The notes: generated by a model not told the origin, from the letters alone. Positions 33,172-40,800 are shown, counted from the first letter of the stretch. The stretch is 43,783 nucleotides of DNA from an uncultured Granulosicoccaceae bacterium (GCA_938005265.1 CALLOA010000043.1:1-43783), one strand, 5' to 3'. Made by a program: numbers and translations.

Positions 33172-34035
33172 TCACCGGTTGTTGAGGCTGGCGTTAACCA
33201 GACGTTCAACAAAAAATTCTGTTTGACCTTTGGGCTCTAGCGGCCTTGGCCATTCTTTTATCTTCTGTGCCAGCCTTTCGACTGAACGAGCAGATTTACA
33301 TCCAGGATGTGCCTCCAGCACCGATGTCCTTTTCTGATTTGCTTGCAACATCATGTCGTCTTGCGGTATCGAACCGCAGTATTCGAGCAACACATCAAGG
33401 TAGCGATCCGTCATCCGGAACAATTCCGAATAAACATCTAGCCCGTGTTGGGACGAACTAACCTTATTAGTAATGATTCTGAATCTGTCAGTGCCTTTGC
33501 TGGCATTGATTGCTTTAATCGTTAGAAAAGCGTTTTGCAGTGACGCAGGCTCATCGCATACCACGACCAAAACCTGTCTAGCCGCATGCGTGAAATCCAG
33601 CACACTTCGGGAAACACCCGCGTCGTTATCTATGAACATTATGTCGGCAGGTACATGGAGTGAACTGAAAGCATTTATGATCCCGACATGTTCTATTTGT
33701 GACAGCTGTGCCATTTCTGCATCGCCATGTGCACTCGGTACAATCGAGACACCTTCAGGACCATTAACTACAATCTCCGGCAAGCTTCTGGAACCACCTA
33801 TCAAATGACTGAGATTAAATTGCTGCTGAACATTAAGAGCCAGATCTATATTGCCTAGACTGAGATTCCCATCCATCAACAGAACACGGCTACTCAGCCG
33901 CGACATAGCAATAGCAAGATTCATCGCCACAGTGGTTCGGCCATCGCCACCCTTACCACTGACTACCGAAATCGTCTGCACAGCCGGCAGGTTGTCCGCC
34001 GATTCTGTAGCTATCGCTGCCTGATCAGCACACAT
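33172..34035 (-). CDS. flhG: FlhG/FleN-type flagellar-number ATPase homologue with altered P-loop
   Basis: MinD-like protein that limits flagellar number and, in Pseudomonas, restrains FleQ. Length is 287 residues. Colinear similarity to FleN is clear: VVVCDEPASLQNAFLTIKAI, YCGSIPQDDMMLQANQKRTS and the C-terminal EWPRPLEPKGQTEFFVERLV. The P-loop reads GKGGDGRTT (27-35) where KGGVGKT is normal: the phosphate-binding Lys is Arg (codon CGA), and the usual Val is Asp. The following Asp-rich switch (LLMDGNLSLGN for LLDADLGLAN) and the second ATPase motif (FIDNDAGV for VVDTAAGI) are also changed. ATP hydrolysis is therefore doubtful. No flhF precedes it. It is 10 bp upstream of fliA and surely cotranscribed with it. 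Confidence 0.88.
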   Translation of the reverse strand: MCADQAAIATESADNLPAVQTISVVSGKGGDGRTTVAMNLAIAMSRLSSRVLLMDGNLSLGNIDLALNVQQQFNLSHLIGGSRSLPEIVVNGPEGVSIVPSAHGDAEMAQLSQIEHVGIINAFSSLHVPADIMFIDNDAGVSRSVLDFTHAARQVLVVVCDEPASLQNAFLTIKAINASKGTDRFRIITNKVSSSQHGLDVYSELFRMTDRYLDVLLEYCGSIPQDDMMLQANQKRTSVLEAHPGCKSARSVERLAQKIKEWPRPLEPKGQTEFFVERLVNASLNNR

Positions 34036-34183
34036 CTGAATTCACCCACTCCAAATCACAACTGACCGGGAACTGCATAAAAACAAATGCGGACAAACAG
34101 GCTGGCATGGATTTTTCACCAGCCACTGTTAATAAAAAATGCGTTTCAGGAACTTTCACAAAATCTTTTGCCCAAGCCTTCAT
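34025..34183 (-). CDS. Possible 52-residue protein overlapping the flhG start
   Basis: An ATG at 34183, preceded by AAGAG five bases upstream, opens a 52-codon frame (begins MKAWAKDFVKVPE) that ends at TGA 34025-34027, overlapping the first codons of flhG by eleven bases. That geometry is typical of translational coupling. The product has no recognised domain and is not an flhF remnant by eye. A weak candidate only. Confidence 0.25.
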   Translation of the reverse strand: MKAWAKDFVKVPETHFLLTVAGEKSMPACLSAFVFMQFPVSCDLEWVNSDVC

Positions 34184-34721
34184 CAGTACTCTTTACAGTG
34201 CGGAACAGGTGCAAGACGTACACCACAGGAAGGTGAAAAAAAGGCTATTGATTGCAGACGGCGAAGGGAGTTTATCTATTTGGGCAGTAGTGCTCAGAAT
34301 TGCCAGATTCGCCCACCAAACTGCTAACAAGCAAAGCACAAACTCGGTGACACTTTTAAAAAAAGTACAACGACTATGGCAGCAATCGAATCACTGATTT
34401 CATGAAACAGCGAATGCTGCAGTTTGGTGAATACGTATGAACGGAGATGATGAATCTTGATGAGAATTGGCGCTGGTTGGATGACACTCAGCGCCCTGTT
34501 TTTACGATCTGGCAGGCGAAGAACTTACGAAATGCAACCTGGTTATCACTGTGCCCAATTCTGGCGAATTAGAGAAACGCTGAGATAAAGGATTTTAAAT
34601 GCAAAGGCGGGGATATCTTTAAAGGCGGGCGTAACCAAAAGCCTCATTGGTTTGAGCTATCAGGGCATCCTTGCCCTTAACAGGTAAAGCCTTTGTAACT
34701 TAGAACAGCGCGAAAATAAAT
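34184..34721. other. Gap between fleQ and flhG
   Basis: Where flhF would be expected in many gammaproteobacteria, there is no gene. Frames on either strand are short and without recognisable product. A 96-codon plus-strand frame (34107-34397) has no ribosome site. A plus-strand terminator-like hairpin lies at 34469-34500. The segment should hold the flhG promoter; no clear sigma-54 or sigma-28 site could be placed. Confidence 0.45.
34469..34502 (+). terminator. Orphan terminator-like hairpin on the plus strand
   Basis: GGCGCTG (34469-34475) pairs perfectly with CAGCGCC (34489-34495) around a 13-nt loop, followed by CTGTTTTT. The T-tract is on the plus strand only, but no plus-strand gene is recognised before it, so an unannotated transcript may end here. 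Confidence 0.45.
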
Positions 34722-36191
34722 CTAGGAAACTTCTTCCGGGCGTTGAATGCCATACTTGCGCATTTTCTCAACCAACGTTGTACGTCTTATTTTCAAGCGG
34801 TTCGCAGCATGCGCGACCACCCCGGAACACTCATCCAGTGCCTGTTCGATAAGACTGATTTCAATCTCAGTCAGATGTTGCTTCAGATCTATACCATCGC
34901 GGGGCAATCTTGGATGGTTGTTCAAAGATTTACCCGGCATGCCCGACACCAGCTTCGGCATAGCATCCATCAGGTCTGAATCACCCAGCGACTCTTCAGA
35001 GCTACCGTGAGGTACGATCTTCGACGGCAAATCAGATACATCGACCACACCATAGGGATGCAGAATAGTCATGCGCTCCATCAGATTGGCCAGTTCCCGG
35101 ACGTTTCCGGGCCAGTCATAGTTACACAATGCCATCATTGCAGCCGGTGTCAGCTTCACCGACGATTTCTTTTCATGCTCGAGGCGGGTAATCAGCTCGT
35201 TGACCAGCAATGGCAGATCTTCAGCGCGTGTTTGCAAAGGCGGCATTTCAACCGGGAACACATTCAGGCGGTAGTACAGATCTTCGCGGAACGTTCCGTC
35301 TTCAATCAGTTTTTCCAGATCACGGTGAGTTGCGGCAACGATTCTTACGTCACTCTTAACCGTTTTGTTGCTACCCACACGCTCAAATGCACGCTCCTGA
35401 ATAACACGAAGTAATTTGACCTGCATGTTAAGCGGCATGTCGCCTATTTCGTCCAGAAATATGGTGCCGCCCTCCGCCAGTTCGAATCTGCCCTGACGCG
35501 CACCTACCGCACCGGTAAATGAACCTTTCTCATGCCCGAACAATTCGCTTTCCAGCAACTCGGAAGGTATTGCACCACAGTTAATCGGCACGAAGGGCTT
35601 ATTACGCCGGTTTGAGTAGTAGTGGATATTTCGTGCAACAACTTCTTTTCCTGTGCCGGATTCACCCAATATTAAAACGGTGGCTTCAGTAGGTGCCACC
35701 TGATCAATCATTTTTCTGACACGACCAATCGCGCGGCTGTTGCCTACCAGACTTCGAAACAACTCGGGATTGCTACTGGATTCTTTGACTGGCTGGGTCG
35801 CCGCAGTACCTCGTACTTCAGCGCGGTGCAATATGTCGGATAGCTCCGCATACTTGTGTGAGGACTTAAGGCAGCCAACGAAAGTCATCTCAATTTCTTT
35901 CTGGCTTAGATCAGCTGGCTGATTACCTAAAAGTAAAACCAGAGGTGGGCATCTTTCATTGCTGGCAGCAAGCTGCCTGCCCCATTCGACTATACCGTGA
36001 AAGTTGGCGACAAAGATGGCCTTGTACTCAGCCAGGTCACTCATATTCTCAAGTAAAGTATGAGAACTCAGTACTTTGGCTTCGTAGTCAATAAACTCCA
36101 GCTGGTGAGTCAGTTTAAGAGACTGCTCAGCATCTGAATCGATTATCAATAGTTTCTTGGCGGACTTTTTATTCTTACCCATCACTTCCAT
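34722..36191 (-). CDS. fleQ: Sigma-54-dependent flagellar master regulator FleQ
   Basis: Enhancer-binding protein that activates early flagellar genes with sigma-54, 489 residues. Domains: an N-terminal FleQ-type receiver-like domain (about 1-125), an AAA+ domain (about 145-385) and a Fis-type helix-turn-helix at the C-terminus ([20 protein letters not shown]). Walker A is GESGTGKE (176-183), Walker [10 protein letters not shown] (243-251). The sigma-54 loop reads GSFTGA (223-228) instead of GAFTGA, a small change. The c-di-GMP site known from P. aeruginosa FleQ is conserved: LFRSLVG (144-150) and the ExxxRN after Walker A (EVVARN). So it should still answer to c-di-GMP. Start: ATG 36191 or the third-codon-later ATG 36182; neither has a strong ribosome site. 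It lies downstream of the hook-IN-motif gene. Confidence 0.93.
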   Translation of the reverse strand: MEVMGKNKKSAKKLLIIDSDAEQSLKLTHQLEFIDYEAKVLSSHTLLENMSDLAEYKAIFVANFHGIVEWGRQLAASNERCPPLVLLLGNQPADLSQKEIEMTFVGCLKSSHKYAELSDILHRAEVRGTAATQPVKESSSNPELFRSLVGNSRAIGRVRKMIDQVAPTEATVLILGESGTGKEVVARNIHYYSNRRNKPFVPINCGAIPSELLESELFGHEKGSFTGAVGARQGRFELAEGGTIFLDEIGDMPLNMQVKLLRVIQERAFERVGSNKTVKSDVRIVAATHRDLEKLIEDGTFREDLYYRLNVFPVEMPPLQTRAEDLPLLVNELITRLEHEKKSSVKLTPAAMMALCNYDWPGNVRELANLMERMTILHPYGVVDVSDLPSKIVPHGSSEESLGDSDLMDAMPKLVSGMPGKSLNNHPRLPRDGIDLKQHLTEIEISLIEQALDECSGVVAHAANRLKIRRTTLVEKMRKYGIQRPEEVS

Positions 36192-36249
36192 CCGAATTTG
36201 GATTAAGTAGATCGATGTAAAATCGAATCGTTGCTAAGGAGCATAGAAG

Positions 36250-36408
36250 ATGATTTTGGAAAGACAAAGATTTGACGAGATCTTTTGCTGCTTGATGAGA
36301 AAGCAGCGAAGGTTGACTAACGAGCCAGGTCAACTATGTTCTAATCTAGGGAAGTTGCATTTACTGGTTGAAAAAATGTCTGCTGCACTTGTTGTAAGTA
36401 ATTTTTAA
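36250..36408 (+). CDS. Possible 52-residue small protein
   Basis: An ATG at 36250 has a consensus AAGGAG (36236-36241) exactly eight bases upstream, better than most genes in this window. It opens a 52-codon frame ending TAA at 36408. The product starts MILERQRFDEIFCCLMRKQR, is basic and ends hydrophobic (LVEKMSAALVVSNF). No family is recognised. It is divergent from fleQ and antisense to the last 23 codons of the hook-IN gene, so it could also have a regulatory antisense role. Too short to judge by coding statistics; the ribosome site is the main support. Confidence 0.35.
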   Translation: MILERQRFDEIFCCLMRKQRRLTNEPGQLCSNLGKLHLLVEKMSAALVVSNF

Positions 36409-37696
36409 GTACAACAAAACAATGACCCGCGAACTGCTCAAGCTGCACAATGGCACTATGTAAAGCGTTCAAACAGGTTTTACTTATTGCAGCTAACTGA
36501 TTGTTGATGACTTCGAGAAAGGCCAATGCAAACTGTGCGGCATGTGGATCGTTACAATGCAAATCATCCCAATGCGATGGAATGAGATCCAGCGTTGTCA
36601 CAGCCTTGCCAGTTAAAGCCTGGCCTGTACCAGCACTGTCAAATTCAATATAGGGGCGAGCAGCGTCGACACTTGCGGGCAATTGTGCAGACGAAGGCTG
36701 TACAAACCACACTGGAATACCCGCGCTATTGGATGGCCGCGTTATTACACCCATGCTATAACCACTCAGAATGGCCGCAGCCTGCGACCTGACTGAAAGC
36801 CGAATCGCATCCCCGTCCAGTCGTTGCAATACCAGGTGACCCGTATCGGTTAACACCGCATGAACACCATGATCATGGCTGCTCAAGTTAATCTGGCCCA
36901 CAAGATCACCGGGTGTTCCACTATTCGCATCGATATTGACACCACTTATCGCAATCTCGCCGGTAGATAACGGTACGCCGGTATTGCGTGTGGCCATACG
37001 CGGATAAAGCACATTGCCAATCATGCAAAGGCGGGTACCCGTTATTGAGGACATCGAATTCACCGCTTGCAGCGGCGATGAACCGGGGTTGTAAGGGTAA
37101 CGCGAGAAAATTCGTACACCCTGAATAGTTGCACTGCGTTGCAGAGAGATATGCCGCCGCTGATCGACAGAATCATGCAAGGTATTTTCATTGACCAACA
37201 GGTCAGGTGCATAGCTGGTGTAGAGAGTGTGCGTGATCTTCGAAAGCTCTGGCATTTGAAGACTGATTTCCACCTTGCGATTCCCGTCATTGGCCAGAGC
37301 AAGCTTGAATTGACCGGAGGACTGTGCCGAGTCTTGCAATTGCGCCAATGTTGCAAAACTCAATACTCTGAGATCTTCAAATTGCTGCTGCTGCGCCTCA
37401 TCCGGCTCAGCAATTCTGCAGATCGACTGCATTTGTTTTACGGAAGATGAGAGCTTGGCCACTGTTTGCAAAGCCTTATTCACCGCAAGCAACTCTTCAC
37501 AGAAGGGCCGCAATTGTGGCTCTGCCAGCAATTCTGTTGGCATTGCAGCTGGTTTTCCGGAAGATTCGGCGACTGGCTTGTCCATGGCTAGTGATTGTGT
37601 CTTTGAGAGAACCTTCACTAAAATTTCGACAGCCGGAACCGATTCTTTAACAGCATCACACTTATCGGTGTAAAAAAACGCGAATGGCTTAACCAA
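36341..37696 (-). CDS. Divergent flagellin-like protein with hook-IN motif
   Basis: Unusual 451-residue protein placed directly upstream of fleQ, where flagellin, flaG or fliD lie in related bacteria. Residues about 246-302 match the flagellin hook IN motif: GEIAISGVNIDANSGTPG, LVGQIN, GVHAVLTDTGHLVLQRLDGD. The helical N-terminal part (about 60-135) and C-terminal part (about 385-440, FLEVINNQLAAISKTCLNAL) have the layout of the coiled ends of flagellins. But overall similarity is low and there are at least seven cysteines, rare in exported flagellins. The N-terminal 60 residues are low in structure. An ATG at 37582 (MDKPVAESS) is an alternative start. It may be a diverged flagellin, hook-associated or cap protein, or a cytoplasmic derivative. 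Export was not visible in a signal sequence, as expected for flagellar secretion. Confidence 0.65.
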   Translation of the reverse strand: MVKPFAFFYTDKCDAVKESVPAVEILVKVLSKTQSLAMDKPVAESSGKPAAMPTELLAEPQLRPFCEELLAVNKALQTVAKLSSSVKQMQSICRIAEPDEAQQQQFEDLRVLSFATLAQLQDSAQSSGQFKLALANDGNRKVEISLQMPELSKITHTLYTSYAPDLLVNENTLHDSVDQRRHISLQRSATIQGVRIFSRYPYNPGSSPLQAVNSMSSITGTRLCMIGNVLYPRMATRNTGVPLSTGEIAISGVNIDANSGTPGDLVGQINLSSHDHGVHAVLTDTGHLVLQRLDGDAIRLSVRSQAAAILSGYSMGVITRPSNSAGIPVWFVQPSSAQLPASVDAARPYIEFDSAGTGQALTGKAVTTLDLIPSHWDDLHCNDPHAAQFALAFLEVINNQLAAISKTCLNALHSAIVQLEQFAGHCFVVLKNYLQQVQQTFFQPVNATSLD

Positions 37697-37810
37697 TTAC
37701 CCGTAGATGTGATGCTGGTTCCGCAATCAGGCATTAAATTTCACCATCTGCAATCAACGCCGAAACAGACCTTGCAAACGGGATAATTAAACCCGGGCAA
37801 AGTTCCAAAT

Positions 37811-37825
37811 AATAATAATAATAAA
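37811..37825. repeat. AAT trinucleotide repeat between the hook-IN gene and flgM-like gene
   Basis: Five consecutive AAT units (within AAATAATAATAATAATAAAA) lie in the 192-bp divergent promoter region. Change in copy number would alter promoter spacing. A nearby ACCGGT pair (about 37847-37862) forms a short repeat. Confidence 0.6.
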
Positions 37826-37888
37826 ATCAGGCATGGGGTTATTCTCAACCGGTGGTAACCGGTGAGAAGGATGCCGAGGGGAAAGAAA

Positions 37889-38419
37889 ATGGCTCGATCA
37901 AGGCGCGCTTTGCGGCGCAAAGGCAATGTTACGGACATTGCCGAAGCCAGAAAAAAGCGAGAAGAAAGGCAATTGGCGAAAGAAAAAGCACTAGCCAATG
38001 CTCGAATCGGCACACTCGACGAAATTACCCGGCATGCAGATGCTATGAAAGTGGCCTCAGCTATTGATGCTGCTGGAAACGCGGCCCTTGCTGGTAATTA
38101 CACCATAACGACCCAGGCATCCGCAGCCAGCGGGGGCGGGAGTGAAAGTAAACCCGGCACCAGCGGCATAGCAACTCGCGGTGCTACCGCGTCCGCATCA
38201 ACAACTCCGGCGGTAGCTAAAATTGCTGGCAGCATTGCACCCGAACAATCAGCCAATGAGTCTGCATCCAAGAAAGCGAGCAAGAAGAAAAAGCACGGGA
38301 ACCGTACTTACGACGAAGAAAAGGTTGAGGCCATTAAAAAAGCCATAGCCGATGGGACTTATCAGATCAATCCTACACGGATTGCTGATAAGTTCATTGA
38401 ACGGGAAGCTCCTGCGTGA
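37889..38419 (+). CDS. FlgM-like anti-sigma-28 factor with long N-terminus
   Basis: The last about 35 residues (YDEEKVEAIKKAIADGTYQ, then NPTRIADKFIERE) match the sigma-28-binding C-terminus of FlgM. The protein is 176 residues, against about 100 for typical FlgM. The extra N-terminus is a basic, Arg/Lys-rich helix (RKGNVTDIAEARKKREERQ) followed by an Ala/Ser/Gly/Thr-rich linker (about 80-130). I chose the ATG at 37889: GAGGGG lies about seven bases upstream; a GTG at 37862 and an ATG at 37871 have no such site. FlgM binds FliA until the hook is complete and is then exported. It is divergent from the hook-IN gene and separate from any visible flgA or flgN. Confidence 0.78.
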   Translation: MARSRRALRRKGNVTDIAEARKKREERQLAKEKALANARIGTLDEITRHADAMKVASAIDAAGNAALAGNYTITTQASAASGGGSESKPGTSGIATRGATASASTTPAVAKIAGSIAPEQSANESASKKASKKKKHGNRTYDEEKVEAIKKAIADGTYQINPTRIADKFIEREAPA

Positions 38420-38456
38420 CGACCTGAAGCTCTCTATTATTGGGATTGCAGAGCTG

Positions 38457-38503
38457 GTAGATTTGCCGATTGGAACAAATTGGCACAAATTGGCAAAATC
38501 TAC
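38457..38503. other. Imperfect long hairpin with decamer repeat
   Basis: GTAGATTTGCC (38457-38467) pairs with GGCAAAATCTAC (38492-38503) with one bulge. The loop holds two CCAATTTGTK decamers (minus strand) in tandem. It lies between the convergent flgM-like gene and the 106-residue gene and may serve as a 3' structure for either; no U-tract follows. Confidence 0.45.
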
Positions 38504-38536
38504 TCAATATACCCGACCGGGCCAGGCTAGTTATTA

Positions 38537-38857
38537 TTAGTTACTGGCCCCGGTTTTCACCCAACCAGCCGTGGCAGTCACGCCTTCGGTGTCATCCACA
38601 CCTTCAGTGTCATCCACACCATCGGTGGCAGCGACTTCACCAGACTGATATAGGGGCATAGGCTTGCTGTGAGTGGACAATGGATTATCTCCAGGGTCTA
38701 TGACTTCAGCAACCAATTTTAATGTCACCTGCCTACCATCCAAAGTGCGACTGCCCAGATGATACTCGGCCCGCATGTTCCCCTCAGCTATTGCCTGAAA
38801 CAGGCGCGGGATTTTTTCCGCAATACTGGCCAGAAAATTCATTTGAGACGGCGTCAT
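38537..38857 (-). CDS. Hypothetical 106-residue protein with tandem GVDDTE repeats
   Basis: Not recognised. The N-terminal half is regular and plausible (FLASIAEKIPRLFQAIAEG, YHLGSRTLDGRQVTLKLVAE), suggesting a small alpha/beta fold. The C-terminal half is acidic and disordered, with two GVDDTE units from an 18-bp DNA repeat (GTGTCATCCACACC at about 38589 and 38607). It converges on the flgM-like gene, with about 117 bp between them. Its ribosome site is weak (AAGG about 20 bases before the ATG). It could be a flagellar accessory gene by position only. Confidence 0.5.
   Translation of the reverse strand: MTPSQMNFLASIAEKIPRLFQAIAEGNMRAEYHLGSRTLDGRQVTLKLVAEVIDPGDNPLSTHSKPMPLYQSGEVAATDGVDDTEGVDDTEGVTATAGWVKTGASN
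38588..38623. repeat. Two 18-bp tandem repeats in the 106-residue gene
   Basis: GGTGTCATCCACACCTTC (38588-38605) is followed by AGTGTCATCCACACCATC (38606-38623), two mismatches. On the minus strand they code for the GVDDTE repeats. Confidence 0.8.
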
Positions 38858-39242
38858 GCAGACTGCAGCTTCATCAACCTTGTTTGCTTACCGGGGAGCA
38901 TAATCGTGCGCTGCAAACAGACACCAACGCTTCTTAGACTTTGCCACACCACCCAATTAACTATAATTATATATAGTATATCAGTTTTCTTTGCCTATCC
39001 GATCTAAACGTTTCGCGCATCTCAGCGCAACCAAACCGGCAAAGACTCGTCTTACTTCCTGTAACGCAAGAGATGTGATACCAACCGCCTAGTTGCCACG
39101 ACAGTCAACTAACAATTGGAAGAAGCAATTTCGAACGTGTTTAGCCGCTTGCGAAGCTGCAAAAATTGATGGTGTAGAACAGGTTCGTAACCTGCTGACC
39201 TTTTCAAACCAGGGCGATTGGTCTTGCAAGTACTGATAAAAT

Positions 39243-39290
39243 AGGTAAATCTAGTAATTGGTAAATCTAGTAATCGATAAATCAAGTAAA
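39243..39290. repeat. Three 16-bp tandem repeats
   Basis: AGGTAAATCTAGTAAT (39243), TGGTAAATCTAGTAAT (39259) and CGATAAATCAAGTAAA (39275) are in direct tandem within the pseudogene unit. The first two differ only at their first base. The matching place in the intact unit lacks them. Confidence 0.85.
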
Positions 39291-39362
39291 GCGGCAAGAA
39301 TATTGCCCTGAACGTTGTAAGGGCTGAATAGCTACCTCCTCCCAGGTTATTAGCCCGCATCA

Positions 39363-39405
39363 AACCGGCAGTCGCAGTCCTCCTCCCTGCGGCTGGCGGT
39401 TTTTT
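39363..39405 (+). terminator. Terminator of the decayed BON unit
   Basis: AACCGGCAGTCGCAG (39363-39377) pairs with CTGCGGCTGGCGGTT (39387-39401), with two mismatches, followed by TTTT. It matches in position the strong terminator after the intact BON gene. A facing DUF2058 gene ends only 24 bp away. Confidence 0.7.
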
Positions 39406-39428
39406 GCAATCTTTGCCAGATCCGCGCC

Positions 39429-39962
39429 TTACCAGATCAGATCATCAGGTATTTTGTAGTCCGCATATTCATCATCTGCTGCATCAGCTTCAGACTGAGT
39501 ATTCAGCAATACCAACACTGACTCATCTCTTTCAGCAATTTTATCGGACACGACTCGCGGCACTATTTCATACCTGTCATCAATACGCAGAATAGCCAGC
39601 CTGCCACTTATTAGTTGTGAGCGCTCCTGCTCCTGTAGCATCAGCGTGCGAATCGTTGACTCGTCAGTAAAGGAGAACTCGATTTCACCCCGCTCCGCAA
39701 TCCGGTTCATTTCAACCAGCTGACGAATCTGCGCCTGAATTGCTTTTGCCTCGGCCGCCTTCTGTTTTTCCCGGTTTAATTCGCGATCACGGGCAACCTT
39801 CTCCTCATGTGCCTGCTTTGCAAGGATTTCAGATTCGCTGGTAACCGCAACACCGGCGGCCTTCTGCTTGCGATTGTTATTCTGCGCCTTACGCGCCTTG
39901 GCAGCCTGCTTATTGTTGGCAAGGCCAGCCTTCAACAATTGATCCTGCAATGATTTTCCCAT
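39429..39962 (-). CDS. DUF2058 (YaiL-type) protein
   Basis: Conserved gammaproteobacterial protein of unknown function, 177 residues. The N-terminal SLQDQLLKAGLANNKQAAKA is the family signature. A long Lys/Glu/Gln-rich helix (about 15-110) follows, probably a coiled coil. The C-terminal part, with YEIVPRVVSDKIAERD, is the compact conserved end. The ATG at 39962 follows AGGTGG. The gene is the only one between the pseudogene and the intact BON unit, so the two BON units may come from a duplication that flanks it. The related proteins are thought to be cytoplasmic and may bind nucleic acids, but this is not shown. Confidence 0.85.
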   Translation of the reverse strand: MGKSLQDQLLKAGLANNKQAAKARKAQNNNRKQKAAGVAVTSESEILAKQAHEEKVARDRELNREKQKAAEAKAIQAQIRQLVEMNRIAERGEIEFSFTDESTIRTLMLQEQERSQLISGRLAILRIDDRYEIVPRVVSDKIAERDESVLVLLNTQSEADAADDEYADYKIPDDLIW

Positions 39963-40410
39963 GATCCACCTGTGCTCTGAGGGTGCTAATTATCAAAAAA
40001 GTAATGGTGCAGCATGAATCCCCATTCTGACAAGCCCCGGTTAGGCTGATTATTTCTGATTTTCGGAGTCCAGCCATATAAAGCACTGCGAGAACTGGCG
40101 GCAAGCGCCGCATCAAGCCCGCGGGCAATCAGGTTTGAAAGCTTCTCTGCAGAGGCTGGTTCTATGCAAACACCAATAGTGCTATCGAAACAGCGCGCTA
40201 TCGAAAGGGGCGTAGTTGGCAAAAACGCAGCACTCAAACCGTTCAACTATTTAGTTTATAAATCCCATCAAAACGTTTCGTCGAAGTCGGTGCAACCAAT
40301 CGCTTCACAACCCGTCTTACTTACCGTAACGCAAATGATGATTAAACAATCAACCAATATCGTTTTAGAACGAACTAATAAATCGAAACTTACTATCTAA
40401 TTTTTTAAAG
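39963..40410. other. 448-bp gap upstream of the BON gene
   Basis: The right part (40269-40334) is the upstream block shared with the pseudogene unit. Its conservation between an active and a dead copy fits the promoter or regulatory region of the BON gene. The left part contains two overlapping minus-strand frames of 72 and 86 codons without recognisable product; I do not call them. Confidence 0.45.
40269..40334 (+). promoter_or_regulatory. Upstream block conserved between intact and decayed BON units
   Basis: AAACGTTTCG, GCAACC, CGTCTTACTT and CGTAACGCAA occur in the same order and spacing as at 39007-39069. It lies about 90 bp before the BON start. I infer a regulatory region, but no promoter hexamer pair stands out. 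Confidence 0.45.
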
Positions 40411-40419
40411 GTGAATACA

Positions 40420-40662
40420 ATGAAAATGATCAAAACTCTTGCTGCTGCCACTGTTCTTGCGACCGTTGCTTTCGGTTCTACTAACGCGATCACGCTCGAC
40501 AATGTATCGAGCTCTACAAACCTGAACGTTACAGTCAACAATGGTGTTGCCACTTTATTCGGCAACGTCGACAGCCAGTTTGAATCTGTTCAAGCGGAAA
40601 GAGCCGCTGCAAAGATCGATGGTGTGGAATCAGTTCGCAACCTGCTGAACTTTTCCAACTAA
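40420..40662 (+). CDS. Small secreted BON-domain protein
   Basis: An 80-residue periplasmic protein. A Sec signal (MKMIKTLAAATVLATVAFG) is cleaved after STNA at about residue 23, leaving a mature protein of under 60 residues that is one BON module: NLNVTVNNGVATLFGNVDS, then a helix and VESVRNLLNF. BON domains bind lipids or bridge envelope proteins, as in OsmY. I chose the ATG at 40420, with AAGGTG six bases upstream, over an in-frame GTG at 40411. It is monocistronic and has a very strong terminator, suggesting heavy expression, perhaps under osmotic or envelope stress by analogy with OsmY. A decayed relative lies at 39005-39405. Confidence 0.85.
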   Translation: MKMIKTLAAATVLATVAFGSTNAITLDNVSSSTNLNVTVNNGVATLFGNVDSQFESVQAERAAAKIDGVESVRNLLNFSN

Positions 40663-40756
40663 GGTCAACTCAAAGATAAAACAAACTCCTCCGAGAAAGG
40701 CCTGTATAAGCAGGCGACAGGCTGAATAACCTCCCCCTCCAGTTATTCACCGGCAT

Positions 40757-40800
40757 AACCCCGGACAACGCTTATGCGTTGCCGGGGTTTATGTTTTTTT
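40757..40800 (+). terminator. Strong terminator of the BON gene
   Basis: AACCCCGGACAACGC (40757-40771) pairs with GCGTTGCCGGGGTT (40776-40789) with a single bulged A and a TTAT loop, followed by TATGTTTTTTT. A textbook rho-independent terminator. Confidence 0.9.

Larger units (their letters stand above)
39005..39405 (+). pseudogene. Decayed, internally deleted copy of the BON-domain gene
   Basis: Three blocks match the intact unit at 40269-40800 in order. (1) The upstream block: AAACGTTTCG, GCAACC, CGTCTTACTT and GTAACGCAA at 39007-39069 versus 40270-40334. (2) The 3' coding end: 39126-39209 reads QFRTCLAACEAAKIDGVEQV then RNLLTFSN, versus QFESVQAERAAAKIDGVESV then RNLLNFSN in the intact gene. 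(3) The post-gene segment GGCTGAATA with CTCC/GTTATT, followed by a terminator. The start codon, signal peptide and first half of the BON domain are missing, and the original stop is lost, so this is a remnant and not a gene. The middle carries newly expanded 16-bp repeats. Edges are approximate. Confidence 0.8.

Noticed and set aside
34107..34397. 96-codon plus-strand frame in the fleQ-flhG gap
   Set aside because: No ribosome site, no domain and no conservation evidence, although a plus-strand terminator follows.
34560..34720. Possible c-di-GMP riboswitch downstream of fleQ
   Set aside because: GCGTAACC and AAAGCC fragments recall GEMM, but the required stems and the order of the motifs could not be drawn.
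37697..37888. Sigma-28 or sigma-54 promoter between the hook-IN and flgM-like genes
   Set aside because: GCCGAAAC with an upstream TAAA, and GG/GC pairs, are present, but spacings (20 and 9 or 11) do not fit.
39910..40246. Two overlapping minus-strand frames (72 and 86 codons)
   Set aside because: They overlap each other and the DUF2058 start, with no domain or good start.
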